64,000 bases of DNA from assembly GCA_003635315.1 (NCBI GenBank), contig PYJD01000036.1, forward strand, positions 1 to 64,000, in the 5' to 3' direction. The notes under the pieces were generated by a model. That model was given only the letters and a program-made list of their open reading frames with translations, did no database searches and was not told the origin of the DNA. The position numbers were made by a program, and so were the translations under genes. Shown piece after piece: positions 55,202 through 64,000 of this stretch (within the stretch, counting starts at the first letter, position 1; each line of letters starts with the position of its first letter). Origin of the DNA: Candidatus Poribacteria bacterium (GTDB lineage: Bacteria; Poribacteria; WGA-4E; WGA-3G).

Positions 55202-55654
55202 ATGTTAATTGATGATAATACAATTCCAGATAAAGATGATCTACCTGATCTAATTACATACAAATTTGCTATTCATTTTGATGTTATACCTGAGATAACA
55301 TACCTAAATCAGTCTATACCAATTTTAATTGCTGAGTTATTGCCGATTATAGAGGGGTACCCAAATGACGTCTGGGTCTCACAACAATATGTTGATGAAG
55401 GATTGGATTTCTGTAGAGTTGTATTTTGGGTATTTTCTGAATCCACAGATGCTATGAAAAGGTTTACAATCTGGTTTCAAGCTATATTTCGTGATGAGAA
55501 AGTATCGATGATTTTGGAACAGTTAATAATTTGTGCCTTGGAAGATCCTGATGAAGTTGATATCAACTTGACTGATTGGACGCGTATCTACACATCCAGG
55601 GACGATATGCAAACTGCTATTGACATAGAAGTATCGAATATGAAACTTCTTTAG
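55202..55654 (+). CDS. Hypothetical protein
   Basis: Not recognised. 150 aa, acidic (IDDNTIPDKDDLPDL; ALEDPDEVDINLTDW), with hydrophobic strands (AIHFDVIPEITYL; FCRVVFWVFSES) but no signal peptide or clear membrane helix. AAGGAA 12 bases before the ATG could serve as binding site. It is flanked by non-coding DNA on both sides and its codon use does not look foreign. Small soluble protein of unknown role. Confidence 0.5.
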   Translation: MLIDDNTIPDKDDLPDLITYKFAIHFDVIPEITYLNQSIPILIAELLPIIEGYPNDVWVSQQYVDEGLDFCRVVFWVFSESTDAMKRFTIWFQAIFRDEKVSMILEQLIICALEDPDEVDINLTDWTRIYTSRDDMQTAIDIEVSNMKLL

Positions 55655-56154
55655 TCAAATTTTATATTTATCCTTGTTTCGGTTTCAAACTGCACTATGG
55701 GTGTAAATAAAGAAACACTTTCCTTAGATCAACGATGAATCAGTAGAAAAAAGAGAACAAACGCCGAATTCACGGAATCACGGCATTCGGTAGATATGTA
55801 TGTCATAATGACATTCACCCAATCAACTTCGAATCCGCTTATTCTTCGGTATGAATGCTATTTAGAATACCCCGGTGTGAATGTAATTAATTTTCTGAGA
55901 AATGACATGCCAAAGTGGAATGGGATAAGATAATTGTATAGAAAACACATGATACCTATAGTATGGCATTTAACCCACTGAAACATCAGATTTTGTTTTA
56001 TCAAACTCATGTTATAGTATCAATAGAATTGCTATAATATTAGGTTAACTTGTACTTTAATAAATTGGTTTTTATCTGGACATTTTGTATGTAAGATTCA
56101 ATATCCGTGCATATTTTACCATCATCAATCATTCTAAATATAAAGTAAAATCCT
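55655..56154. other. Non-coding stretch with nested inverted repeats
   Basis: About 500 bases. GCCGAAT..ATTCGGt arms at 55762-55791, the palindrome GTCATAATGAC at 55802-55812, and CATTCAC..GTGAATG arms between about 55812 and 55882. No coding potential and no known RNA class. Confidence 0.4.
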
Positions 56155-56183
56155 TTGACACATCAATCCTGTTATGTTATACT
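56155..56183 (+). promoter_or_regulatory. Promoter candidate of the lolA-pgsA-thpR-recA group
   Basis: TTGACA (56155-56160), 17-base spacer, TATACT (56178-56183): six and five of six consensus positions, 37 bases before the lolA start. Confidence 0.65.
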
Positions 56184-56220
56184 TTATCAAATGTAAAATA
56201 CCAATAATAGGGGTTTTATT

Positions 56221-56937
56221 GTGATTCGTCTGTATTTGAGATCTCTTGTAATTTTATCATCTTTATTATTTTTAGCTAATGGGTATACTTATACAGTTGA
56301 AGAGATATTTACGAATTTTCAAACGGCATATAAGAAATCTGAGAATTTCTCTGCATCTTTTGAAGAAACTACCTTATACAGAAATAGAAAGAGTGTTACA
56401 TTTGGTCGTTTTGCTTTCGCTAAGCCTAATTTACTACGAAAAGAATATGTATCAAAGAGTGACGATAAGAAAATTACTAAGACTATAGTAATTGATGGCT
56501 TATATGCTTGGTCACATGTGCCTTTACTCAATCAAGTTAATAAAATGCGTTGGAATGATCCGAGCAGAAGGGAACTCCTACCTGGTGCTGGTGCATCTCT
56601 TGAAGATATATCCAAAAACTATTCGATGAAATTAGTTCCTGATGAAGATGTGAATCCAATAGGGATCTATTTGATACAACTCATTCCAAAGAGGTTAATA
56701 TCAGAAGAGAATGAAAATATACAACAAGAATCCTCTAATAAAGAGATACTTGAAATTTGGTTAAAAAAAGATGACTGGTTACCGGTACAATTCGGTTATA
56801 TCAATGAATTTGATGATGGCAGTAGGCGTAGTGTAATCTTCAAAATGACTAATATAGAACGTGATAAGAAATTACCAACAAATATCTTTGAGTTTGAAAC
56901 GCCAAAAAATGCAGAGGTAATTGACCTTTCAAATTAA
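56221..56937 (+). CDS. lolA: Outer-membrane lipoprotein carrier protein
   Basis: Periplasmic chaperone that moves lipoproteins from LolCDE to the outer membrane, 238 aa. Signal peptide (1-21, cut near ANGYT), then the LolA half-barrel: FSASFEETTLYRNRK, GRFAFAKPNLLRKEY, DGLYAWSHVPLLNQV. A GTG start ten bases after AGGGG. Its presence supports an outer membrane, in line with the porin. The pgsA gene starts 7 bases after the stop, so transcription is shared. Confidence 0.82.
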   Translation: MIRLYLRSLVILSSLLFLANGYTYTVEEIFTNFQTAYKKSENFSASFEETTLYRNRKSVTFGRFAFAKPNLLRKEYVSKSDDKKITKTIVIDGLYAWSHVPLLNQVNKMRWNDPSRRELLPGAGASLEDISKNYSMKLVPDEDVNPIGIYLIQLIPKRLISEENENIQQESSNKEILEIWLKKDDWLPVQFGYINEFDDGSRRSVIFKMTNIERDKKLPTNIFEFETPKNAEVIDLSN

Positions 56938-56944
56938 TAGGTTT

Positions 56945-57544
56945 ATGAATTTTCGCTCATATTTTCCATTAGCTAACATACTGACTTTTTCTCGTTTATT
57001 ACTGACGTTACCTTTTATTTATTTTTTTCACACAAAAATGATGTTTCTTGCATGCGTCATATTTGGTCTGGCATCACTTACAGATTATTTCGATGGTATA
57101 GTTGCAAGGAGACAAGGAGTTACAAGTTTTGGTAGTTTTATGGATTCAGTTGTAGATAAAATCCTTATTGGAGCAGCATTAATTAGTCTATACCTTTATC
57201 AAAATGAGAATTTACTTGAAAATGAAACACTTATCCCAATGTGGATGGTAATTGTAATACTGGGGCGTGAAGTTTTAGTGACCTTATTTCGAAGTATAGT
57301 TGTTGCAAAACGTGGAGAAGTGATTTCTGCTAATCGATGGGGGAAATATAAGACTACATCACAGGTCATAGTCATCTTTATATGTTTATTGTTGTTAATG
57401 CTTATGACAGACTCACATTTTGTAATTCAGCAATTTGGACCAATTTACTTCTTAATGTTTATCCCATTGATATTAACTGTTGCATCTGGTTTAGAGATAA
57501 TCATAGGAAATAGTAGTTCCTTATTAACCAAACAGAGTGATTAG
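56945..57544 (+). CDS. pgsA: Phosphatidylglycerophosphate synthase-like CDP-alcohol phosphotransferase
   Basis: Membrane enzyme joining CDP-diacylglycerol and glycerol-3-phosphate, 199 aa, about four to six helices. The CDP-alcohol motif is D47-x2-D50-G-x2-A54-R55, G63-x3-D67-x3-D71, with seven residues rather than the usual eight between R55 and G63. PgsA is the closest assignment; other CDP-alcohol transferases are possible. The ATG at 56945 is preferred to a TTG that overlaps lolA. The thpR gene follows after 20 bases. Confidence 0.85.
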   Translation: MNFRSYFPLANILTFSRLLLTLPFIYFFHTKMMFLACVIFGLASLTDYFDGIVARRQGVTSFGSFMDSVVDKILIGAALISLYLYQNENLLENETLIPMWMVIVILGREVLVTLFRSIVVAKRGEVISANRWGKYKTTSQVIVIFICLLLLMLMTDSHFVIQQFGPIYFLMFIPLILTVASGLEIIIGNSSSLLTKQSD

Positions 57545-57564
57545 TCTCTTTTTTGGAGCCAAGA

Positions 57565-58137
57565 GTGAGTAAACCTGATTCCATTCGGTGTTTTATAGCA
57601 ATAGAAATACCAGAGAAGATTCAGAACATAATATTAGAAATACAGAATAAATTAAGAAGTAAGGTAGTGGGTGCAACATGGACTAAATCTGGAAATCATC
57701 ATCTAACTTTAAAATTCTTAGGACAAGTTGAGCGACCTCAATTATCAAGAATCGAGTATATCTTAAGTAAGATCGCAAAGCAGAATGGACAATTCACTAT
57801 AGAATTTGGTGGATTAGGCGTATTTCCGAATTGGGAGCGTCCACGGGTTCTGTGGATCGGACTTACAAAAGGTGAATCTAAGATTAGAGCGTTGTCTGTA
57901 TCTATAAACAAAGGACTTAATGAGTTACTCTATCCAATTGATAACCGTTTCCATCCTCATCTAACATTGGCGAGATTTAAGAAACAGGTTAATAAATTGA
58001 ATAGGCCTGACTCATTCAGGGAATATGAAACACTTGCAACTTCAGGTTTTTTGATAGAAGAATTTACACTGGTAATGAGCGAATTACATCCCAAAGGTGC
58101 AATCTATACACCAATCAATACATTTAAAATGAGTTAG
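57565..58137 (+). CDS. thpR: RNA 2',3'-cyclic phosphodiesterase
   Basis: 2H phosphoesterase family, 190 aa, with the two tetrapeptides H46-L-T48 (NHHLTLKFLG) and H132-L-T134 (FHPHLTLARF) that form the active site. It opens 2',3'-cyclic ends and can ligate 2'-5' RNA. GTG at 57565, six bases after GGAG, is preferred to the TTG that starts the longer frame. Next to recA with a 13-base gap, an arrangement seen in many bacteria. Confidence 0.9.
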   Translation: MSKPDSIRCFIAIEIPEKIQNIILEIQNKLRSKVVGATWTKSGNHHLTLKFLGQVERPQLSRIEYILSKIAKQNGQFTIEFGGLGVFPNWERPRVLWIGLTKGESKIRALSVSINKGLNELLYPIDNRFHPHLTLARFKKQVNKLNRPDSFREYETLATSGFLIEEFTLVMSELHPKGAIYTPINTFKMS

Positions 58138-58150
58138 GAGATAATTTATT

Positions 58151-59302
58151 ATGGCAAAAGATGATTTAAAGAAAAATGAGAATGAAAAAGATCCTGAAGA
58201 GGAAAAAGAGGATAAAGAAAGAAAGAAAGCCGTTGATGATGCCATTGCTCAGGTAGAACGTGCGTATGGTAAAGGCTCTATAATGCGTTTTACAGACAAT
58301 GAGGTTGTTCCAGTAGAGGTGATACCAACAGGAGCACTTTCTCTTGATATTGCATTAGGTGTTGGTGGCGTACCCAGAGGGAGAATCATAGAAGTATTTG
58401 GTCATGAAGGTACGGGTAAGACAACATTAGCACTTCACATTGTGTCCGAAGCCCAAAAAATGGGTGGAATTGCAGCATTTATAGATGTTGAACATGCATT
58501 AGATACAAGTTATGCGCGTAATATAGGGGTAAATCTTGAGAACTTATTAATTTCACAACCAGATGCTGGTGAACAAGCACTTGAAATTGTAGAAACACTC
58601 ATACGGAGTGGCGCGATTGATGTGGTGGTAATTGATTCCGTAGCAGCATTAACACCTCAAGCAGAAGTAGAAGGTGAAATGGGTGATGCTCATGTAGGAT
58701 TGCTTCCAAGATTAATGTCTAAAGCATTGAGAAAACTGTCTGGTGTAACAAATAAATCAAAAACTTGTGTTATTTTTACGAATCAGATTCGTCAAAAAAT
58801 TGGAGTAATGTTTGGCAATCCTGACACAACACCGGGTGGACTTGCCCTTAAGTTTCATGCATCTGTAAGATTAGAAATACGTCGTGCTCAACAAATAAAA
58901 GAAGGGTCAGATGTACTTGGTAATAGAGTTCTAACTAAAGTTGTGAAAAACAAAGTTGCACCACCCTTTAAAGAAGCAGAATTTGATGTTACATTTGGTA
59001 AAGGTATCTCTAAAGAAGGTAATTTATTGGATATTGCTGTTGAAGCTGGTATGGTAGAAAAAAGAGGATCTTGGTTTTCATATAACAATGAACGTATAGG
59101 TCAAGGTAGAAATAGTGCGAAGACATATCTTGAAGAGAATCCTGAGGTTACCGCTGAACTTGATAAGAAAATTAGAGAAAACTTAACATCTCTTTCAACA
59201 GATTCAGGAATCGGTAAAATACCCGGTATAGATATTGAAGGTGAGATAGAAACAGAATTTGAAGAATCTAATGATACCGATATGGACGATGAAGAATTTT
59301 AG
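58151..59302 (+). CDS. recA: Recombinase RecA
   Basis: Strand-exchange ATPase of recombination and the SOS response, 383 aa. A charged extension (residues 1-25, [18 protein letters not shown]) precedes the core. The Walker A loop is G84-HEGTGKT rather than the common GPESSGKT; the loop shape GxxxxGKT is kept. Further marks: [54 protein letters not shown] and an acidic tail (DDEEF). Ends the lolA-pgsA-thpR-recA group. A ~200-base gap with its own promoter candidate follows. Confidence 0.95.
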   Translation: MAKDDLKKNENEKDPEEEKEDKERKKAVDDAIAQVERAYGKGSIMRFTDNEVVPVEVIPTGALSLDIALGVGGVPRGRIIEVFGHEGTGKTTLALHIVSEAQKMGGIAAFIDVEHALDTSYARNIGVNLENLLISQPDAGEQALEIVETLIRSGAIDVVVIDSVAALTPQAEVEGEMGDAHVGLLPRLMSKALRKLSGVTNKSKTCVIFTNQIRQKIGVMFGNPDTTPGGLALKFHASVRLEIRRAQQIKEGSDVLGNRVLTKVVKNKVAPPFKEAEFDVTFGKGISKEGNLLDIAVEAGMVEKRGSWFSYNNERIGQGRNSAKTYLEENPEVTAELDKKIRENLTSLSTDSGIGKIPGIDIEGEIETEFEESNDTDMDDEEF

Positions 59303-59399
59303 TAGACTTTATCCATTGTCCATATACTCCCTACACACCAGATTTTTGGATATGGGTATTATTGTATAGATTCAGTTATGTTCCATTAATTGATTTTTC

Positions 59400-59428
59400 T
59401 TGATGTTATTCACATTCAGTGCTATACT
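59400..59428 (+). promoter_or_regulatory. Promoter candidate of the Pup-proteasome operon
   Basis: TTGATG (59400-59405), 17-base spacer, TATACT (59423-59428), 74 bases before the arc start. Four and five of six consensus positions. Confidence 0.45.
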
Positions 59429-59502
59429 ATACGCACATTATCTTATTTTATTATCATTATTTTCTTTAATTACTATTCAATGTAAAGTGAGAAAACCTTC
59501 CT

Positions 59503-61299
59503 ATGGCAAGCAAAACAGAAACCTCATTTGAATTCCCAAAAGATCAAGATGTTGAGGATACATCATCTGTTAACGATGATAACACTCCAAATGTCAGTGA
59601 ACTTAATTGGCAGATTGAAATGCTCCAGAATGAAGTATCGGATCTAAGACGACAACTTCGTACTGCTCCAGATGAGGATGTGGATGCACGTTTGTATGAT
59701 ATGACCCGTGAACTGATGCAAGCCCACCGACGTAATCGCAAACTAACCACAACACTACAAGAAGCGAAAGAGAAGCTTGAATTGCTCAAAGAGAAGGTTA
59801 AGCAGTTAAGTGAACCTCCGAATAATTATGGTATATTCTTAACTGCCAATGAAGATAATACCGTTGACATTGATATTGGTGGAAAGAAGTGGCGTGTTAA
59901 TCTTGATCCGACAATAAAGGTAGAGGATTTACACACAGGACAAGAAGTTATAGTTAACAGTAGTTTAAATGTAGTCGCTATTAAGTCTCCCGAAAAACAT
60001 GGTGATGTTGTAAAAATCAAAGAAGTTTTGGAATCTGATAGAGCAGTTGTAAGTCTGCGAACAGATGAGGAGCAAGTTGTCCGCATGTCCGCAGCCTTGA
60101 AAGATGAACCGTTGAAAACTGGTGATAGTGTCTTGTTAAATCATTCGAGTGGGATGCTTCTTGAAAAGTTGCCACAAAGAGAACTTAATGACTTACTGCT
60201 TGAGGAAGTTCCAGATGTTGGTTACACAGATATTGGGGGTTTGGATTCTCAAATTGAAGCGATTCGTGATGCCATTGAGATGCCATATCTATATCCAAAT
60301 GAATATAAGGAATTTGATCTTACACCACCGAAAGGTGTGTTACTTTATGGACCACCAGGATGTGGAAAAACACTCATAGCCAGAGCAGTTGCAAATAGTC
60401 TTGCAGAACGGATACGACAACAATCCAATAGAGAGGATATAAAAGGATATTTCATCAATATCAAGGGTCCAGAACTATTGAATAAATATGTAGGAGAAAC
60501 GGAAAGAAAAATCCGAGAGGTATTTGAGAAAGCGCGTGAAAAATCCAGAGAAGGTTTCCCAGTAGTGATCTTCTTTGATGAAATGGATTCTCTATTTCGT
60601 TCACGTGGTATGGGTATTTCATCCGATATGGAATCCACACTTGTACCTCAATTCCTTGCAGAAATAGATGGTGTTGACAACCTAAGAGATGTCATTGTAA
60701 TTGGTGCGAGTAATCGTCAGGATCTTCTGGACCCAGCAGTTCTCAGACCGGGAAGGTTGGATATAAAAATCAAAATAGATCGTCCAAATATGGATGGTGC
60801 CAAAGATATTTTCAGAATTTATTTAACACCAGAATTACCATTCTCTCATGTTGAATTAGAAAAATTTGACGGTGATCCTCATCAAGTTTCTGAGAATCTT
60901 ATTGATAAAGCGGTAGATGAGATGTATGCAACAACTGAAGATAACCGATTTATTGAAGTCACCTACACGCGTGGAGAAAGAGAAACACTCTTCTTTAAAG
61001 ATTTTGTTAGTGGTGCAATGATTAAGAATATTGTGTCTCGTGCTAAAAAAACCGCAATAAAGCGTTTAATCAGTTCTGAAGGGAGAGATAAAGGATTGAA
61101 CCTTGAGGATCTGAAAATGGCTATACGTGAAGAGTATCGTGAGAATGAAGATCTGCCAAATACAACCAATCCTGATGATTGGGCAAAGATATCTGGTAGA
61201 AAGGGTGAAAAAATAGTCAATATTCGCGCACTTATTAATGAACCTGAATCACGAAAGAAACCTGATGTTAGGGTGAGTAAAGGTGGAACTTATCTATAA
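59503..61299 (+). CDS. arc: Proteasome-associated AAA ATPase (ARC/Mpa)
   Basis: Hexameric unfoldase of the bacterial proteasome, 598 aa. Coiled coil (about 31-103) that recruits Pup, then two OB folds (about 105-225), then one AAA module with Walker A GPPGCGKT (283-290), pore-loop KYVGE (328-332), Walker B FFDEMD (357-362), and DPAVLRPGRLD. The C-terminus ends TYL, with the penultimate Tyr that lets Mpa/ARC dock onto the 20S core. Followed by dop, pup, prcB and prcA on one strand. Confidence 0.95.
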   Translation: MASKTETSFEFPKDQDVEDTSSVNDDNTPNVSELNWQIEMLQNEVSDLRRQLRTAPDEDVDARLYDMTRELMQAHRRNRKLTTTLQEAKEKLELLKEKVKQLSEPPNNYGIFLTANEDNTVDIDIGGKKWRVNLDPTIKVEDLHTGQEVIVNSSLNVVAIKSPEKHGDVVKIKEVLESDRAVVSLRTDEEQVVRMSAALKDEPLKTGDSVLLNHSSGMLLEKLPQRELNDLLLEEVPDVGYTDIGGLDSQIEAIRDAIEMPYLYPNEYKEFDLTPPKGVLLYGPPGCGKTLIARAVANSLAERIRQQSNREDIKGYFINIKGPELLNKYVGETERKIREVFEKAREKSREGFPVVIFFDEMDSLFRSRGMGISSDMESTLVPQFLAEIDGVDNLRDVIVIGASNRQDLLDPAVLRPGRLDIKIKIDRPNMDGAKDIFRIYLTPELPFSHVELEKFDGDPHQVSENLIDKAVDEMYATTEDNRFIEVTYTRGERETLFFKDFVSGAMIKNIVSRAKKTAIKRLISSEGRDKGLNLEDLKMAIREEYRENEDLPNTTNPDDWAKISGRKGEKIVNIRALINEPESRKKPDVRVSKGGTYL

Positions 61300-61354
61300 T
61301 ACTTAGTTCTATCAGTAATAAACCGTAATTAGTATTAATTTGAAATTAAGATAA

Positions 61355-62842
61355 ATGTCTGTACCAACAATAATCGGAACTGAAACAGAATTCGGTATTT
61401 CAGTTAAGAATGCACGAGAACAAGATCCTATTGCAGCATCAACCTTAGTGGTTAATGCATATAAGAGTCGTAACTTAACATCGGTTTCTTGGGATTATGG
61501 ACAAGAAAGTCCATTAATGGATGCCAGGGGGTATATTGCAGAGACAGATACAATTCAAAATGATGAATCAAATAATAATGTCATTAACGATATTCTAATC
61601 AACGGTGGTAGGTATTACGTTGATCATGCACATCCTGAATATTGTACACCAGAATGTACAAATGCGAGAGATCTTGTAAAATACGAAAAAGCTGGTGAAC
61701 TTATTTTAGAGTTAAGCCGTCTTTCTGCAGAAGAACTCTTACTTGATAATCAAGAAATTATAATCTATAAGAACAATACTGATTATAAGGGTCATAGTTA
61801 TGGTTCCCATGAAAATTACTTGATGTCAAGGGAAGTTCCATTTTCGGATATTGTGGACGGTCTTATACCCTTTTTCGTTACTCGACAGATCATCACAGGA
61901 AGCGGTAAAGTTGGCGCAGAAAATGGTGCAGATGAAACAGAATACCAGATATCCCAAAGGGCAGATTTTTTCGAAAAAGAGGTTGGGTTGAGCACAATGG
62001 TTGAAAGACCATTGATCAATACAAGGGATGAACCCCATGCTGATTCAAAAGAATATAGACGGTTACATGTAATTGTAGGTGATTCTAACATGTCTGAATT
62101 TTCTATATATCTTAAGGTAGGAATAACATCTATTGTATTGCAACTGATAGAAAAAAGAATCATTGGTAAGAAATTCTGTTTACAGAATCCAATCGCAGCT
62201 ATCAAAACTATCTCACGGGATCTATCTTGTAATGAAAAGATTGAACTCCAAGATGGACGGAAATTAAGTGCTATAGAAATACTACAAGAATATCTATCAC
62301 TTGCACATCAACATTTGACGCAGGAAGAACGGACACCTATAGTTGAGGATATATTGAATAAATGGGATTTTGTGTTACAAAGTCTTAAGACCGACCCTTT
62401 GAGTATGGGGCAATATTTAGATTGGGTAATCAAGAAAAAGTTGATTGATGCCTATGTTGAAAGACATGGATTTGATTGGACGGATGCTCGAATACGTATG
62501 CTGGATCTACAGTATCATGATACTCGCCCTGAAAAAGGTCTCTATGCAAGATTGCAGAAGAATGGACATGTCAAGCGTATATTGACACATGAAGAAATAG
62601 TTAATGCAATTTCACATCCACCAATGGACACACGAGCATATTTCCGTGGAACATGTCTTCGTAAGTTTGGTAGTGATATTCATAGTGCAAGTTGGAACTC
62701 AATCATATTTAATGGTCCTACCGGTTTTGATAAGATTATGATGGAGCGTCCTCATTTTGGCACACATGAAATAGTTGGAGAACTGTTAAACAATAGTACG
62801 GTCGTTGAACTTGTCAATAAGATAAAAGCTGACTGTAATTAA
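61355..62842 (+). CDS. dop: Pup deamidase/depupylase
   Basis: 495 aa, glutamine-synthetase-like fold. GTETEFGIS at the N-terminus, the Dop-specific loop present (about 40-65: SWDYGQESPLMDARGY), and D90 in YYVDHAHPEYCTPE as the probable nucleophile or general base. The Dop loop separates it from the ligase PafA. Dop turns the C-terminal Gln of Pup to Glu and can remove Pup from targets. The GGQ end of the Pup encoded next requires exactly this step. PafA is not in the window. Confidence 0.92.
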   Translation: MSVPTIIGTETEFGISVKNAREQDPIAASTLVVNAYKSRNLTSVSWDYGQESPLMDARGYIAETDTIQNDESNNNVINDILINGGRYYVDHAHPEYCTPECTNARDLVKYEKAGELILELSRLSAEELLLDNQEIIIYKNNTDYKGHSYGSHENYLMSREVPFSDIVDGLIPFFVTRQIITGSGKVGAENGADETEYQISQRADFFEKEVGLSTMVERPLINTRDEPHADSKEYRRLHVIVGDSNMSEFSIYLKVGITSIVLQLIEKRIIGKKFCLQNPIAAIKTISRDLSCNEKIELQDGRKLSAIEILQEYLSLAHQHLTQEERTPIVEDILNKWDFVLQSLKTDPLSMGQYLDWVIKKKLIDAYVERHGFDWTDARIRMLDLQYHDTRPEKGLYARLQKNGHVKRILTHEEIVNAISHPPMDTRAYFRGTCLRKFGSDIHSASWNSIIFNGPTGFDKIMMERPHFGTHEIVGELLNNSTVVELVNKIKADCN

Positions 62843-62929
62843 TTTGGTAATTATCAGTCATCGGTATTGTTTTTCCTATATACATATGTAAACAGGTTTT
62901 ATTTACACTACTTATAGAAGGAGTACAAC

Positions 62930-63127
62930 ATGCCAAGCGAAAAACAGCAAGAATACAGAGATCATCCCATGAATGAAAATGAGGAGATCCAGACGAATCC
63001 TGAACATGATGATTCTGTTGATGAATTAACTGATGATTTAGAAACACTTCTTGATGAAATTGATGAGATTCTGGAAGAGGATTCTGAAGAATTCGTAGAG
63101 AATTTTATCCAACGGGGAGGACAATAG
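62930..63127 (+). CDS. pup: Prokaryotic ubiquitin-like protein Pup
   Basis: 65 aa, acidic and mostly disordered, with a helix-forming middle (DELTDDLETLLDEIDEIL) that binds the ARC/Mpa coiled coil and a C-terminus ending in FIQRGGQ. The GGQ end is the hallmark; Gln must be deamidated by Dop before PafA attaches Pup to lysines. Good binding site (AGAAGGAG) before the ATG. Between dop and prcB, as in actinobacterial loci. Confidence 0.96.
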   Translation: MPSEKQQEYRDHPMNENEEIQTNPEHDDSVDELTDDLETLLDEIDEILEEDSEEFVENFIQRGGQ

Positions 63128-63129
63128 GA

Positions 63130-63921
63130 TTGGTGAAACTTCGTGACTTTGAATCTACCGATTTTTTTGAAATTCTTAAAGACCGTCATCCTGATAAATT
63201 GGGGGATTGGTCACGACTCAATGGAACATACGATTCCAATAACCATAATTTTCTTGAAGGGACAACAGTTCTTGCCCTTGTTTATAAAGATGGGGTAATA
63301 ATGGCAGGGGATCGTCAAGCCACAGAAGGTTATCAGGTTGGAGAACGTCGTATTCAAAAAGTCTATAAAATTGATAGACATTCCGCTATTGCAGTCGCCG
63401 GAGTTGCTGGACCTTGCATTGAAATAGCAAAACTATTTCAAGTTCAGATTGAATTCTACGAAAAAATAGAAGGTGTTCCACTTAGTCTTGATGGACAAGC
63501 AAACTATTTATCAAGTCTTGTGAGGTCCAATCTGAGTTTAGCCATGCAAGGTTTAATCGTACTACCACTATTTTCTGGGTATGACTTAAACCATCATATT
63601 GGTAGGATATTTAAGTATGATGCCCTTGGTGGTCGATATGAAGAAGACACCTATTATGCTATCGGATCTGGTGGAAAAGATGCTCGTTCCACCCTTAAGA
63701 AACTATATCAGACTGAACTTGATAAGGAAACCGCACTAAGCATTGCAGTAGAAGCCTTGTGGGATGCTGCAGATGAAGATATTGCTACTGGGGGACCTGA
63801 CTTAATTCGGAAAATCTTTCCAACATTCACCATAATTACAGAAGAGGGCGTATCTGAAGTATCAGAAGATATAATTGGTGAATTATTTCAAGACCTTATC
63901 TCAAGATTAGAACAATCTTAA
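63130..63921 (+). CDS. prcB: Proteasome beta subunit
   Basis: Catalytic 20S subunit, 263 aa. Propeptide of 44 residues is followed by T45 in EGTTVLALVY as the N-terminal nucleophile; GVIMAGDRQATEG and AVAGVAGPCIEIAKLF are also typical, and YYAIGSGGKDARSTL lies further on. It starts two bases after the pup stop; TTG at 63130 has better spacing to GGAGG (63116-63120) than the GTG one codon later, but either may be used. Translation is probably coupled to pup. Confidence 0.95.
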   Translation: MVKLRDFESTDFFEILKDRHPDKLGDWSRLNGTYDSNNHNFLEGTTVLALVYKDGVIMAGDRQATEGYQVGERRIQKVYKIDRHSAIAVAGVAGPCIEIAKLFQVQIEFYEKIEGVPLSLDGQANYLSSLVRSNLSLAMQGLIVLPLFSGYDLNHHIGRIFKYDALGGRYEEDTYYAIGSGGKDARSTLKKLYQTELDKETALSIAVEALWDAADEDIATGGPDLIRKIFPTFTIITEEGVSEVSEDIIGELFQDLISRLEQS

Positions 63922-63957
63922 TCCAATTATTGTAAGAAATTATATTGCAGGAGAAAA

Positions 63958-64000
63958 ATGTCCACACCGTATTACGTTTCACCTGATCAAATTTGGGAAG
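63958..64000 (+). CDS. prcA: Proteasome alpha subunit (3' cut by window edge)
   Basis: Only the first 14 codons are inside the window, MSTPYYVSPDQIWE, preceded by AGGAG. The YYVSPDQ stretch is typical of the N-terminus of bacterial 20S alpha subunits, whose N-termini gate the core, and its position after prcB matches. It completes arc-dop-pup-prcB-prcA. The rest must be read from the next window. Confidence 0.82.
   Translation, partial: MSTPYYVSPDQIWE

Noticed and set aside
55828-55836. TTCGAATCC, similar to a tRNA T-loop
   Set aside because: No acceptor, D or anticodon arms could be arranged around it.

Overview
The window is AT-rich chromosomal DNA from a diderm bacterium, most likely a low-GC relative of Candidatus Poribacteria. 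The clues are three phytanoyl-CoA dioxygenase (PhyH) genes, LamG and sialate O-acetylesterase duplicates, Gfo/Idh/MocA oxidoreductases, a secreted protein ending in a FlgD-type Ig domain with the signature QNFPNPFNPETWIPYQL, LolA plus a porin (outer membrane), and a complete-looking Pup-proteasome locus. The lineage call is an inference from gene content; no rRNA or tRNA gene was seen.

Layout. 1-1170: 3' part of an IS4-type transposase and a MITE-like element. 1173-5340: two PhyH genes, two tandem LamG proteins and a third, opposite-strand PhyH. 5498-10720 (minus): a histidine operon hisZ-hisG-hisS plus a metallophosphoesterase. It is preceded by a consensus sigma70-type promoter (TTGACA-17-TATAAT), a 14-codon leader peptide with three consecutive His codons plus one more, and a terminator: a classical histidine attenuator. 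10720-12340: a mostly empty stretch with a repeat copy and one small coiled-coil membrane protein. 12343-19731: a cupin, a secreted cohesin/spondin_N protein and a 1344-aa secreted repeat protein ending in dockerin. 19815-35224: oxidoreductase, MacB-like permease, patatin, two sialate O-acetylesterases, RecD2, thrC, an aldolase, a second Gfo/Idh/MocA gene and, directly behind it, a GrdB-like selenoprotein read through an in-frame TGA followed by a SECIS-like hairpin.

35459-48000 (minus) holds a DegT aminotransferase, a DUF402 protein, trpF, a corrinoid methyl-transfer cluster (corrinoid protein, RACo-type activase, homocysteine methyltransferase), tsaC-tsaD, and a BCCT betaine-type transporter with a porin. 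48399-50411 is an array of four intact and two decayed VOC-family genes. 50439-54113 is B12-dependent methionine synthase. 54190-56150 is mainly non-coding with one hypothetical gene. 56221-64000 (plus) is lolA-pgsA-thpR-recA followed by arc/mpa-dop-pup-prcB-prcA; prcA runs off the end.

Working together: the BCCT carrier, porin, corrinoid protein, activase, homocysteine methyltransferase and MetH suggest uptake and demethylation of a methylated osmolyte such as glycine betaine (inference). HisZ and the short HisG form the two-part first enzyme of histidine synthesis, and attenuation appears to tie them and HisRS to histidyl-tRNA supply. Arc, Dop, Pup and the 20S subunits make the pupylation-dependent protease. 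Three TIR-bounded MITE-like elements and a second repeat shared by two distant intergenic regions show past mobile activity.
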